From: an uncultured Clostridia bacterium
GTDB lineage: Bacteria; Bacillota; Clostridia; TANB77; CAG-508
Length of the DNA stretch: 49,435 nt
NCBI GenBank assembly: GCA_944390395.1
Contig: CALXPY010000006.1
Location: forward strand, 1-49,435
Reading direction: 5' to 3'
The translations under genes were made by a program, and so were the position numbers. This document shows, piece by piece, positions 27,086 to 35,729 of the stretch (positions are counted from its first letter, which is position 1; each line of letters opens with the position of its first letter). Under the pieces are notes generated by a model that worked only from the letters and a program-made list of their open reading frames with translations, did not search any database and was not told the DNA's origin.

Positions 27086-27817
27086 ATGATTGAAATAAAA
27101 AATGTTTCAAAATCTTATGTTAAAGGAAAAAAATCAGTAGATAGTTTAAATTTAGAAGTAAAAAATGGAGAGATATTTGGGTTTTTAGGGCCTAATGGTG
27201 CAGGAAAAACAACGACCATTAGAATGATAACTGGAATACTAAATATAGACGAAGGAGATATTATAATAGATGGTAAGAGCATAAAAAGTGAGCCTTTAGA
27301 AGCTAAAAGAAACTTTGGATTTGTACCAGATAATCCAGATATGTTCTTAAAATTAAAGGGTATAGAATACTTAACTTTTATGGCAGATGTATATGATATA
27401 CCACAAGATGAAAGAAAAGAAAAAATAGAGGATTTAACAAAAAGATTTGAAATTTATAATGAATTAAATAATCAAATTCAAAGTTATTCACATGGTATGA
27501 GACAAAAGATTGTTATATGTGGTGCATTACTTTCAGAGCCTAAAAACTGGATATTGGATGAACCAATGACAGGTCTAGATCCTAAATCTTCTTTCGATTT
27601 AAAAGAAATGATGAGACAACATGCAAGGTCAGGTAAAACAGTATTCTTTTCTACGCATGTATTAGAAGTAGCAGAAAAATTATGTGATAGAGTAGGAATA
27701 ATTAATAAAGGTAAATTAGTATTTGTGGGCACATTTGATGAGATGAAACAAAAATTCAAAGAAAATGCGTCTTTGGAAGAATTATTCTTAGAAATTACAG
27801 AAGAAAACGAAAAATAA
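27086..27817 (+). CDS. ABC transporter ATP-binding protein (second pair)
   Basis: 243 residues. Walker A GPNGAGKTTTI, Q-loop region FVPDNPDMF, signature YSHGMRQKIVI, Walker B NWILDEPMTGLDP with catalytic Glu, switch FFSTHVLE. This is the CcmA/YxlF-like ABC-2 ATPase group. It starts 31 bases after the previous permease with RBS AAAGGGG, and its own permease follows after 21 bases, so all five genes from gntR appear to be one operon. Confidence 0.92.
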   Translation: MIEIKNVSKSYVKGKKSVDSLNLEVKNGEIFGFLGPNGAGKTTTIRMITGILNIDEGDIIIDGKSIKSEPLEAKRNFGFVPDNPDMFLKLKGIEYLTFMADVYDIPQDERKEKIEDLTKRFEIYNELNNQIQSYSHGMRQKIVICGALLSEPKNWILDEPMTGLDPKSSFDLKEMMRQHARSGKTVFFSTHVLEVAEKLCDRVGIINKGKLVFVGTFDEMKQKFKENASLEELFLEITEENEK

Positions 27818-27838
27818 TATTAGAAAAGGAGAAAGAGT

Positions 27839-29500
27839 ATGAGTAAAGTAATAGAATTAACAAAAATATTTCTTAAAAACTCCTTTTCTGATATGGATTT
27901 AAGAATGGGAGTTTCTACAAAATCTAAAGGAAAATATTTATTATATGCAATATTATTTTTATATTTAACAGGTATAATAATATTTTTAGGCTATAGTATT
28001 CTTGAAGGATTGATAGCAATACATCAAGAAACAATTTTTGTTGGAATGATTTTGTTTATAATATTAGGTTTAGCAATAGTACAAACTATATTTTCAAGTA
28101 TTAATATATTATATTTTACAAAAGATAGTGAGTATTTATTACCATTACCACTTAAACCTTATCAAATAATACTTGCAAGAACATTAGTTATGCTACTAGC
28201 AGAATATATAGTTATATTCTTATTAGGCTTAGTACCACTTACAATGTATGGAATATTAACAGGAGCAGGTGTTGCTTATTATATAACAATGATATTATCA
28301 GTAATTTTGTTACCAATATTACCAGTATTAATAATTAGTACAATAGTAATGTTTATAATGAGTTTTGCACGATTAACTAAAAATAGAAACAGATTTCAAT
28401 TAATAGCATCAATATTACTTCTAATTATAGTAATAGGAATAGCTTTATCAACTAGTGGAATGCAGAATGATATTTCAGGTGAAGAGCTAGCGCAAATGTT
28501 AGTTCAAGCTAATGGAATGATAGAATTAATAAAAGGATATTTCCCAACACTTGACTTTTTAATGGAAGCTTTAACAACTAGTTCTATAACTACTATTGTA
28601 GTAGAAATTCTAAAGACTGTATTAATTACAATATTAGGCTTTATTATATATATGTTTATCTCACAAAAAATTTATTTTAAAGGTTTAATAGGTAATTTGT
28701 TTGGCGGAGGAAGCAAGAAAAATACTAAAAAGATAGAACAAAAAGATTACAAGAATAGTAAATTATATAAAAGTTATATAGGAAAAGAATTTAAAATACT
28801 AATACGAAATCCTGTGTTTTTAATGCAATGTTTATTACCTGCAGTTTTAATACCAATTATAATGGTTGCAGTAGTTGTTGCAGGATTTAATAGTGAAAAT
28901 ATGAAAATAAATGAAATATCTCAAATGTTTGGATCTATTCAAACTAATTCATTTATAGTAGTTTGTATAATATTAGGAATTATACAATTCTTTGCAATGT
29001 TTATATATATTTCAATAACAGCAATTTCAAGAGATGGCGAAAATGCAGTTTTTATGAAATACATACCAGTTTCTTTATATAAGCAATATATTTATAAGAT
29101 AATTCCTAATATAATAATGAATATAGTAACAATAATAATTTCATTAGGAATAGCACAATATATTTTACACTTACCTATAATAACACTTGTTTTATTATTT
29201 ATAGTAGCAACTATAATGGGAGTATTACAAAGTATATTAATGCTTATAATTGATTTAAAAAGACCAAAGTTAAATTGGAATTCAGAATATGCAGTAGCAA
29301 AGCAAAACTTAAATTTAATTTTCCCAATGATCTTTGCAATGGTGAATATCGCAATTTTAGTAGGTTCAGTATTTTTGTTAAAAGATATAAATGTATATAT
29401 AGGACTTATTATTTTAGGATTAATTTTTGCAATAATAGCAATTATTGTAAACAAATATTTATATAATAATCAAAATAAGCTAGCAAATAAGATTTTATAA
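27839..29500 (+). CDS. Large ABC-2 type exporter permease
   Basis: 553 residues with roughly 12 hydrophobic segments in two halves, separated by a cytoplasmic basic loop at about 285-310 (GGGSKKNTKKIEQKDYKNSK). The N-terminal half has YLLPLPLKPYQIILARTLVM, a motif of the PQQ/putative ABC exporter family seen in Firmicutes. It probably works with the ATPase at 27086 to export a peptide or lipid. Codon use is like the host. A weak TATAAT lies in the 25-base gap to the next gene. Confidence 0.85.
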   Translation: MSKVIELTKIFLKNSFSDMDLRMGVSTKSKGKYLLYAILFLYLTGIIIFLGYSILEGLIAIHQETIFVGMILFIILGLAIVQTIFSSINILYFTKDSEYLLPLPLKPYQIILARTLVMLLAEYIVIFLLGLVPLTMYGILTGAGVAYYITMILSVILLPILPVLIISTIVMFIMSFARLTKNRNRFQLIASILLLIIVIGIALSTSGMQNDISGEELAQMLVQANGMIELIKGYFPTLDFLMEALTTSSITTIVVEILKTVLITILGFIIYMFISQKIYFKGLIGNLFGGGSKKNTKKIEQKDYKNSKLYKSYIGKEFKILIRNPVFLMQCLLPAVLIPIIMVAVVVAGFNSENMKINEISQMFGSIQTNSFIVVCIILGIIQFFAMFIYISITAISRDGENAVFMKYIPVSLYKQYIYKIIPNIIMNIVTIIISLGIAQYILHLPIITLVLLFIVATIMGVLQSILMLIIDLKRPKLNWNSEYAVAKQNLNLIFPMIFAMVNIAILVGSVFLLKDINVYIGLIILGLIFAIIAIIVNKYLYNNQNKLANKIL

Positions 29501-29525
29501 TAAATTTTATGTTATAATAGGAAAT

Positions 29526-30599
29526 ATGGAAATGAATAAGTATGAAAAAATAGATAACATAATAAAAAGTGTAAAAAACATAGTAAAATCAATACCAATG
29601 TCAATAAGAATATTTACTATTGTTGTATTAATTCTTTTAATTACAATAATATCAATTTCAATCATTATAGTTGAAGAGCGTAAACCTAAATATGAAATAT
29701 ATAATGGAAACAATATAAATGAAAATAGATATCCTGGATATAAGGAATTAATTGATAACTTGAAAGCAAATCATCCAAATTGGACTTTTACTTTATTTTA
29801 TACAAGATTGGATTGGGAAGAAGTAATTTTAAATGAAGGACATTCAGATTTAAGAAGTAATCCTTTAAACCTAATTCCAGATTCTTCTGAATATCCGGAA
29901 GAGTGGAAATGTGAAATTGATAAAGATAAAAGGTTCGATAATGGAACATGGCTTTGTGCTTCAGATATAGCAATAAGACATCAAATGGATCCAAGAAATA
30001 TATTAAATGAAGATAATATATTTCAATTTGCAGAATTAAAATATACAGAAGGGGCACACACCGTAGAAGGCATAAAATCACTTACTGAAGAATCTTTTTT
30101 GGAAGGAGACAGTATTGCTGAAGCCTTAATACAAGCAGGGAAAAAAGCTAATGTAGATCCTTATTTTATTACTTCTAGATTAATACAAGAGCAAGGCAGA
30201 AGCGGAACTGTGTTATCAAGAGGTTATGAATATAATGGAATTATAGTATATAACCCATTTAATATAAATGCAACAGGGAATTCAAGTGATGAAATATTAG
30301 AAAATGCTGCTCAATATGCGTTCGAACAAGGATGGGATTCTATAGAAAAAGCTTTAGTTGGTGGAGTGGATTTTGTTCGAAATGATTATATTGATATAGG
30401 ACAAAACACATTATATCTACAAAAATTTGATGTTGTAAGTCAAGATGGAGAACTATATTGGCATCAATATATGCAAAATTTATTTGCACCTGAATCAGAA
30501 GCGAGCAATATGAGGGCAATATATGAAGCTTCAAATACTGTAGATGCAAATCTAAACTTTATAATACCTTTATATGAAAATATGCCAGCAGAAAATTGA
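29526..30599 (+). CDS. Membrane-anchored N-acetylglucosaminidase (LytD/GH73-like)
   Basis: 357 residues. Signal anchor at about 28-48 (IRIFTIVVLILLITIISISI), then an extracellular part with PGYKELIDNLKANHPNWTF, the domain preceding glucosaminidases in Clostridia, DPRNILNEDNIFQFAELKY, and catalytic region ITSRLIQEQGRSG (Glu in QEQG) followed by YNPFNI. It should cut peptidoglycan glycan strands at the cell surface. Homologues often carry C-terminal SH3 or cell-wall-binding domains; this one ends shortly after the catalytic domain at MPAEN. The RBS is weak (TAGGAAAT). Codon usage is normal. Confidence 0.88.
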   Translation: MEMNKYEKIDNIIKSVKNIVKSIPMSIRIFTIVVLILLITIISISIIIVEERKPKYEIYNGNNINENRYPGYKELIDNLKANHPNWTFTLFYTRLDWEEVILNEGHSDLRSNPLNLIPDSSEYPEEWKCEIDKDKRFDNGTWLCASDIAIRHQMDPRNILNEDNIFQFAELKYTEGAHTVEGIKSLTEESFLEGDSIAEALIQAGKKANVDPYFITSRLIQEQGRSGTVLSRGYEYNGIIVYNPFNINATGNSSDEILENAAQYAFEQGWDSIEKALVGGVDFVRNDYIDIGQNTLYLQKFDVVSQDGELYWHQYMQNLFAPESEASNMRAIYEASNTVDANLNFIIPLYENMPAEN

Positions 30600-30835
30600 A
30601 AGTAAATTTACTTTTTAGTTATTGAAAAAAATATATGGGGAAATTATATCAATTTATAGTCTAAAATAATAAAGGAGAAAACTTAAATGTCAATAGTTTG
30701 GTTTAATTATAGAAGCCTATTTATACTCTAAATCTTCTAGTATTGTTAAGAAAGATTGGTGTAAATAAAGTATTATAAATTATTTCCTTACAGCCACAAT
30801 GGTCTTGAAAATAGTGTTGTTAAAAAAATTGAGAA
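30600..30835 (+). other. Former promoter/leader region of yebC, no supportable gene
   Basis: After the glucosaminidase the sequence is AT-rich. An AAAGGAG RBS at about 30671 opens only a 14-codon frame (MSIVWFNYRSLFIL), which I do not call as a gene. Nothing else is coding until the duplicated yebC start, so this is probably the original upstream region of yebC displaced by the insertion. Confidence 0.4.
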
Positions 30836-30877
30836 GGAGGAATTAACCATGTCAGGACACAGTAAATGGCATAATAT
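30836..30877 (+). repeat. Left copy of a 42-bp direct repeat: severed 5' end of yebC (attL-like)
   Basis: These 42 bases, from GGAGG through the first codons [10 protein letters not shown], are identical to 33174-33215 at the start of the intact yebC gene. After the repeat the reading frame goes into unrelated sequence. It is the remains of the original yebC start, consistent with the left junction of a site-specific insertion. Confidence 0.85.
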
Positions 30878-31155
30878 AAAACCCTCTATCCTTAGAGCCT
30901 CAACGGTGGGGTGATTTAAAAAAGTGCTTTTGGAGCAATTTTGGAGCAATGAAATTCATAAAAACGAGAAAAAAGTGTAAAAAATAGATAAAAATATAGT
31001 CAATTTTGGAGTAAAAATATTCCCCTATTGGCTATATTTTTTGTAAAAAATCCTAATATTTATAAATTCAAAAGCGTATTTTTTATTAAGAATAGTGGGG
31101 ATTCAGTTTTTAAATATACAACTAGGAGTTGTATGAATTTTAGAATAAAAAACAA

Positions 31156-31177
31156 TATGGTGTAAAAATACACCATA
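31156..31177 (+). promoter_or_regulatory. Perfect palindrome upstream of abiEi
   Basis: TATGGTGTA and TACACCATA form a 9-bp perfect inverted repeat with a 4-base AAAA centre. There is no T tract, so it looks more like an operator or a hairpin than a terminator. AbiEi-type antitoxins repress their own promoters by binding inverted repeats, though at a different spacing. Confidence 0.45.
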
Positions 31178-31274
31178 AATTATATTAATAACAAATTTAA
31201 TAAATTTTAAGTATAATATTTACAAATGTACAACAATATGATAAAATGGTAGTACGTTTGTAATGGAGGTTAAT

Positions 31275-31856
31275 ATGAATATACAAAAAATAGAAAAATT
31301 TTTAAAAAGAAACAATGGTTATATAACATCTAATGAAATAGAACAAAACGGAATTCAAAGAATATATATTCCAGAATTAATAAAAAATGGAATAATTAGA
31401 AGAGTATCAAGAGGTTTATATATTGATAATAAATTAATTGAAGATGAATACTATATTTTGCAAAAACGTTATAACAATATTATTTATTCATACAATACTG
31501 CGTTTCACTTGCTGGGAATTAGTGAAAGAGCACCATATGAACTTGATGTTACTACATATTCTCATAAAAGAATTAGAGAAAATGTAAAAATTCACTATGT
31601 ATCTAAAGAAAAGTTAAATATAGGTAAAATTACTATAACAAGTCCATATGGTAATCCTATAATTGTATATAATTTAGAAAGATGTATATGTGATATGCTA
31701 AAAAATCAAAATGAATATGATATAGAGCTATATAATAAGATTTTAAAAAATTATTTTAATTTAAAAAATAAAAATTTAAAGTTATTAGATGAATATGCTA
31801 AAATCTTTAATGTATATGGAAAATTAACTACTATAATGGAAGTTTTAATTAGGTGA
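31275..31856 (+). CDS. AbiEi-type antitoxin / transcriptional regulator
   Basis: 193 residues from ATG 31275, chosen since GGAGG (31265-31269) lies 5 bases upstream; the ATG at 31263 would include that RBS. N-terminal winged HTH: KIEKFLKRNNGYITSNEIE, GIQRIYIPELIKNGIIRRVSR, GLYI, the AbiEi_4 pattern. The C-terminal domain follows with YNTAFHLLGISERAPYELDVTT. It represses its operon and neutralises the AbiEii toxin. The stop overlaps the toxin's GTG in GTGA. Confidence 0.88.
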   Translation: MNIQKIEKFLKRNNGYITSNEIEQNGIQRIYIPELIKNGIIRRVSRGLYIDNKLIEDEYYILQKRYNNIIYSYNTAFHLLGISERAPYELDVTTYSHKRIRENVKIHYVSKEKLNIGKITITSPYGNPIIVYNLERCICDMLKNQNEYDIELYNKILKNYFNLKNKNLKLLDEYAKIFNVYGKLTTIMEVLIR

Positions 31857-32578
31857 TAAAATATAAAGAGCTTAAACAAAAATCAAAAGAACTGGAGAGA
31901 AAATATCAACTAAATCATTATGAACTATTACAAAGATTTATGTTTGAAAGAATCTTAGAAAGAATTTCAGTTTCAAAATATCAAGAAAATTTCATATTAA
32001 AAGGTGGTTTACTGTTATCAGCACTATTTGGGATCAATAATAGAACTACAAGAGATATGGATACTACAATCAAGGGATTAAATATTTCTAAGGAACAAAT
32101 GATAAATGTTTTAAATGAAATATTAAGTATCGATTTAAAAGACGGTGTAAAATTTGAATTGGTTGATGTAACTGATATAAGAGAAGATGATGAATATGGT
32201 GGAAATAAATATCACTTAATTGGAAAATTAGAAAATCTTAAAATTAATTTAGATATTGATATTTCTACAGGAGATAAAGTTATACCAAAAGAGTTAGAGT
32301 ATAGTTATCCATCATTATTTGAAGATAAAAAGATATTAATTTATACATATAATACTGAAGCAATAATATCAGAAAAAATTGAAACTATTTTAAGAAGAGG
32401 ACAATACAATAGTAGAATGAAGGATTATTATGATATACATATGTTTTTAAGTAAATTTAAAGATAATATTGATATTAAGAATTTAAAACTATCAATAAAA
32501 AATACATTTGATAAAAGAGAATCGCTTGCTTACTTAAAAGATTATGAGCAGATTTTAGATGGTATATCTTCATATTAA
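31853..32578 (+). CDS. AbiEii/AbiGii nucleotidyltransferase toxin, C-terminus shortened
   Basis: 241 residues from GTG 31853. The NTase core is clear: NFILKGGLLLSALFGI then RTTRDMDTTI (GG(x)LL...RxTxDxD) and a helix with EKIETILRRG. AbiEii toxins use NTP to modify targets such as tRNA and arrest phage-infected cells (type IV toxin-antitoxin). Family members usually have about 40-50 more residues; this one stops at QILDGISSY where the sequence joins the metallophosphoesterase remnant. The C-terminal loss may have weakened the toxin. Confidence 0.85.
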   Translation: MIKYKELKQKSKELERKYQLNHYELLQRFMFERILERISVSKYQENFILKGGLLLSALFGINNRTTRDMDTTIKGLNISKEQMINVLNEILSIDLKDGVKFELVDVTDIREDDEYGGNKYHLIGKLENLKINLDIDISTGDKVIPKELEYSYPSLFEDKKILIYTYNTEAIISEKIETILRRGQYNSRMKDYYDIHMFLSKFKDNIDIKNLKLSIKNTFDKRESLAYLKDYEQILDGISSY

Positions 32579-32759
32579 TCATGCAAATATAATTAAATAT
32601 TGTAATAGACCATTTAAAAATACTGATGAAATGAATAAATACATAATTAGAAAATGGAATTCTGTTGTTAAAGAGAGAGATACAGTATACCATTTAGGTG
32701 ATGTAGTAGATTATACACCTGTAAGAATAGAAAAGGTGAAAATCTTGAACGATAACTAA
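32559..32759 (+). pseudogene. Metallophosphoesterase-like remnant
   Basis: 66 codons overlapping the toxin's end. The part INHANIIKYCNRPF, MNKYIIRKWNSVV and DTVYHLGDV is typical of bacterial calcineurin-like phosphoesterases (GHANIIKYCNRPF...DTVYHLGDF). The N-terminal D-x-H metal motif is replaced by toxin-derived sequence (MVYLHI). After GDV it jumps to DYTPVRIEKVK, which looks like the family's C-terminus, so the GNHD and GHxH regions are missing. Not functional. Confidence 0.75.
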
Positions 32760-32784
32760 TAATTATCAGGGGGGAGATTATTTA

Positions 32785-33042
32785 ATGAATTATATAAATA
32801 AAGGAAAAAGAGATATATTGATAATTCCAAAATTTAGTAATATTCATAAAATTCAAATGATAAGAGAAAAATATGATGAATTATTTAATATAATAGAGCC
32901 TCATATAACTCTTGGAACTACTAATAATCCTAATGAAAAAATAGAACTTAATGAAGAATTTGAAACAATAGTGGATAGTATTGTAGTGGAGCAAATAGGT
33001 GAAAACGAGGAATCCATTATAGAATTTGAAATAAATTTGTAA
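32785..33042 (+). pseudogene. 2'-5' RNA ligase-like gene collapsed between its two PHITL motifs
   Basis: 85 codons with a good RBS (CAGGGGGGAG). It begins MNYINKGKRDILIIPKF and reaches PHITLGTTNN. In the 2H phosphoesterase/2'-5' RNA ligase family, two HxT motifs (first PHITLVFPF, second PHITLGT) lie about 80 residues apart. Here the first half ends and the second half starts at a single PHITL, so the interval has been lost, most simply by recombination between the two motif-coding repeats. The product would have one catalytic His. Confidence 0.7.
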
Positions 33043-33173
33043 TTTTAAAACAAAATATCTATAAATAACCAAAAAACTATACACAAAGCAAAAAAAGTAT
33101 GATAAAATATTTTAGGTAAACAAATTATTTAATTTACTAAAAATATAATAATTATATAAAAACAAAATTAAAG

Positions 33174-33215
33174 GGAGGAATTAACCATGTCAGGACACAG
33201 TAAATGGCATAATAT
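33174..33215 (+). repeat. Right copy of the 42-bp direct repeat, start of intact yebC (attR-like)
   Basis: Identical to 30836-30877 and including the RBS and first ten codons of yebC. The bases preceding it (AAAG against AGAA) differ, which sets the left edge of identity. Confidence 0.85.
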
Positions 33216-33912
33216 TGCAGCTAAAAAAGGAAAAGCAGATGCTGCAAGAGGAAAAATATTTACGAAATTAGGAAGAGAATTGTTAGTAGCAGTAAAACAA
33301 GGAGGACCAGATCCTGCTGGGAATTCTAAGTTAAAAGATGTAATTGCAAAATGTAAGGCAGCTAATATGCCAAATGATACAATAAAGAACGCTATCAAAA
33401 AAGCATCAGGTGAAGGAAGTGCAGAAGATTATGAAGAAATAATTTATGAAGGATATGGACCAAATGGAGTTGCAATAATTGTAGAAGCAAGTACAAACAA
33501 TAGAAACAGAACAGCAGCAGATGTAAGACATGTCTTTGATAGAGCTGGAGGAAATTTAGGAACTTCAGGTTGTGTATCTTATTTATTTGATAGAAAAGGT
33601 GTTATTGTAATAGATAAATCTTCAACAGATAAATCAGAAGATGAATTAATGATGTTAGCTTTAGAAGCTGGAGCAGAAGATTTTAGTAGTGAAGAAGAAG
33701 TTTATGAAATAACAACATCACCAGATGATTTCTCATCTGTAAGGGAAGCATTGGAAAATGCAGGACTAGAATTTGTTGAAGCTTCAATACAAAGAGTTCC
33801 TAGTACATACATTGCCTTAGATGAAAAAGGTAGTGAAAAAATGGAAAGATTAATAGATGCTCTTGATGATTTAGATGATGTAATGAACGTATATCATAAT
33901 TGGGAAGAATAA
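33187..33912 (+). CDS. yebC: YebC/PmpR family protein (TACO1 homologue)
   Basis: 241 residues, full length, with [19 protein letters not shown] at the start, [25 protein letters not shown], the acidic stretch in domain 2, and [16 protein letters not shown]. Recent work links YebC-type proteins to relief of ribosome stalling at proline runs; older annotation calls them transcriptional regulators. The RBS GGGAGG is inside the duplicated 42 bp. The gene appears intact, with an intruding island just upstream, so it must use a promoter in the island's right end (33050-33170), none of which is near consensus. Confidence 0.95.
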   Translation: MSGHSKWHNIAAKKGKADAARGKIFTKLGRELLVAVKQGGPDPAGNSKLKDVIAKCKAANMPNDTIKNAIKKASGEGSAEDYEEIIYEGYGPNGVAIIVEASTNNRNRTAADVRHVFDRAGGNLGTSGCVSYLFDRKGVIVIDKSSTDKSEDELMMLALEAGAEDFSSEEEVYEITTSPDDFSSVREALENAGLEFVEASIQRVPSTYIALDEKGSEKMERLIDALDDLDDVMNVYHNWEE

Positions 33913-33951
33913 AATCATATAAAAATTATATAAAATAGTTCTAAAAATAAG

Positions 33952-33993
33952 AACATAGTCATATATATATAATATGTATGACTATGTTTTTTT
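33952..33993 (+). terminator. yebC: Terminator after yebC
   Basis: AACATAGTCATA pairs with TATGACTATGTT over 12 bases; the 3' side continues into TTTTTT. Confidence 0.9.
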
Positions 33994-34045
33994 CGTATCT
34001 AATAAAAATTGAAATTTAACTTTGATGAAAGGATAAATTACTAGT

Positions 34046-34939
34046 ATGAAAGATATATTAGAATATTTTCCAAAAGAACTAAAGAACAAAATGCTAATGC
34101 ATTCTTTAGAAAAATTAGAAGAAGTTAGAATAAGAGTTAATAAACCTGTGATATTAAAAATTGGACAAGATGAATTAACATTAAAATATAATGTTGATCC
34201 AGAAAAAATTTTACAAATATTACAAAATATTTGTGACAATTCTATTTATTCATATCAAAGCCAGATTTGTGAAGGATATATAACAATTATTGGAGGACAT
34301 AGAGTGGGGATAACTGGAAATGTTGTTATAAAAGATGGAAAGGTTACAAATATTTCGTATATAAGTAGTTTAAATTTTAGAATAGCAAAACAAATTATAG
34401 GATGTAGTACAAAAGCTCTGCAGTATATTTTAGATATGAAAAATAACAATATTTATAATACATTAATTGTATCACCACCAGGAAGAGGGAAAACTACATT
34501 GCTAAGAGATATAGTTAGAAATATAAGTAATGGCCTGCCAGAAATAGGCTTTAAAGGTATAAATGTAGGAGTAGTGGATGAAAGAGGAGAAATAGCAGCA
34601 ATGCATAAGGGAATAGAACAAAATGAATTAGGAATAAGAACTGATGTGTTAGATAATATTCCGAAATCTTTAGGATTAAAAATGCTTATACGTTCTATGA
34701 ATCCAAAAGTAATTGTTGCTGATGAAATTGGAAAACGAGAAGATATAGAAGCTATAGAATATGGTGTTTGTTCAGGAGTTAAAGGAATATTTACTGCTCA
34801 TGGTGAAAACATACAAGATATTATAGCTAACCCAATATTAAATAGATTATATAATGACAAAATTATAGAAAGAATTTTGTTTCTGGATAAAAATAGAAAT
34901 GTTGTTTTAGCATTTTCTGACACAAGAATAAGTGCATAA
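34046..34939 (+). CDS. spoIIIAA: Stage III sporulation protein AA (ATPase)
   Basis: 297 residues. Secretion-type ATPase: Walker A SPPGRGKTTLL (about 143-153), GVVDERGEIAA, Walker B-like VIVADEIGKREDIEA, and FTAHGENIQDII. The N-terminal third holds EVRIRVNKPVILK and CEGYITIIGGHRVGI. It powers the SpoIIIA-SpoIIQ channel between mother cell and forespore. First gene of eight; a SigE promoter would be expected upstream but I cannot place it with confidence between 33994 and 34045. Confidence 0.95.
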   Translation: MKDILEYFPKELKNKMLMHSLEKLEEVRIRVNKPVILKIGQDELTLKYNVDPEKILQILQNICDNSIYSYQSQICEGYITIIGGHRVGITGNVVIKDGKVTNISYISSLNFRIAKQIIGCSTKALQYILDMKNNNIYNTLIVSPPGRGKTTLLRDIVRNISNGLPEIGFKGINVGVVDERGEIAAMHKGIEQNELGIRTDVLDNIPKSLGLKMLIRSMNPKVIVADEIGKREDIEAIEYGVCSGVKGIFTAHGENIQDIIANPILNRLYNDKIIERILFLDKNRNVVLAFSDTRISA

Positions 34940-34956
34940 CAAAGGAGGAATATAAC

Positions 34957-35466
34957 ATGTTTTTTATAAAAATATTCATGCTAATGTTAATTTTAGGAGG
35001 AAGTAGTTATATAGGAATTGTATTTTCAAAAAAATATTTTGATAGAGCCAAAGAATTAAAAGATATGAAAAATGCACTAAATATGTTTGCAACAAAAATA
35101 AAATTTACTTATGAGCCAATACCAAGTATTTTTTCTGATATCTCCTTAAAAGTCGATGGAAATGTATCGAAAATCTTTAATGTGGCAACTACAGAGATGA
35201 AGGACAAGCAAGCTGGAGAAGCATGGAATTATGCTTTAGATAATGTTAATACAAATATGAATAATGAAGATAAAGGCGTAATAAAAAATTTAGGTAGAAT
35301 GTTAGGACAAACCGATTTAGACGGACAATTAAGTGAAATAGAATTAGTTAGTGATTTTTTAGATACTCAAATACAAAAAGCAGAAAGTGAAAGAAGTAAA
35401 AATGAGAAAATGTATAGAACATTAGGAATTGTTGTTGGTCTTACTATTGTGATAATTCTTATATAA
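34957..35466 (+). CDS. spoIIIAB: Stage III sporulation protein AB
   Basis: 169 residues: one N-terminal membrane helix (3-22, FIKIFMLMLILGGSSYIG), the conserved RAKELKDMKNAL region, a helical body with LGQTDLDGQ, and a C-terminal helix (RTLGIVVGLTIVIILI). It resembles the GspF-type inner-membrane platform half. RBS AAAGGAGG; 17-base gap after spoIIIAA. Confidence 0.93.
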   Translation: MFFIKIFMLMLILGGSSYIGIVFSKKYFDRAKELKDMKNALNMFATKIKFTYEPIPSIFSDISLKVDGNVSKIFNVATTEMKDKQAGEAWNYALDNVNTNMNNEDKGVIKNLGRMLGQTDLDGQLSEIELVSDFLDTQIQKAESERSKNEKMYRTLGIVVGLTIVIILI

Positions 35467-35489
35467 ATAATTAAAAGGAAGGGGTAAAA

Positions 35490-35684
35490 ATGGATATAAA
35501 TTTATTATTTAAAATAGCAGCAATAGGTATATTGGTAGCAGTATTGTACCAAGTTTTGGTAAGGGCAGGAAGAGAAGATCAGGCTATGATGACTACTCTA
35601 GCAGGAATTGTTATAGTGTTATCGTTAGTTATAAAAGAAATAAGTAATTTATTTACAAGTGTTAGGACAATGTTTGGATTATAA
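35490..35684 (+). CDS. spoIIIAC: Stage III sporulation protein AC
   Basis: 64 residues, two membrane helices (about 5-24 and 35-57), with the conserved segment RAGREDQAMMTTLAGIVIVL typical of SpoIIIAC. RBS AAGGAAGGGG. Membrane component of the feeding-tube complex. Confidence 0.93.
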   Translation: MDINLLFKIAAIGILVAVLYQVLVRAGREDQAMMTTLAGIVIVLSLVIKEISNLFTSVRTMFGL

Positions 35685-35729
35685 TTTTTCTTAAGCCAGA
35701 TTCATGCTTTAGAAAGGAATGATAGCATT

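Larger units (their letters stand above)
30878..33215 (+). mobile_element. Insertion in the 5' end of yebC, decayed genomic island with AbiE system
   Basis: About 2.3 kb bounded by the 42-bp repeat. It contains an abiEi-abiEii pair and two collapsed gene remnants, and no intact integrase. At the left end two TTTTGGAGCAA repeats (about 30928-30949) lie in a short frame LLEQFWSNEIHK, which might be the worn C-terminus of a recombinase (weak inference). The restored right copy gives yebC a new upstream region. Integration of mobile elements into the first codons of conserved genes, rebuilding them, is known; this specific site is inferred here from the repeat. Confidence 0.65.

Noticed and set aside
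30850..30905. A second yebC gene starting at 30850
   Set aside because: Only the first ten codons match; the frame then runs into unrelated sequence and stops. It is a duplicated gene start, not a gene.
30885..30980. Tyrosine recombinase C-terminus at the left end of the yebC island
   Set aside because: Only a short frame (LLEQFWSNEIHK) with repeated TTTTGGAGCAA is visible; no catalytic residues, so it is mentioned only as weak inference.
32559..32759. A functional small metallophosphoesterase
   Set aside because: The N-terminal DxH metal ligands, GNHD and GHxH motifs are all missing.
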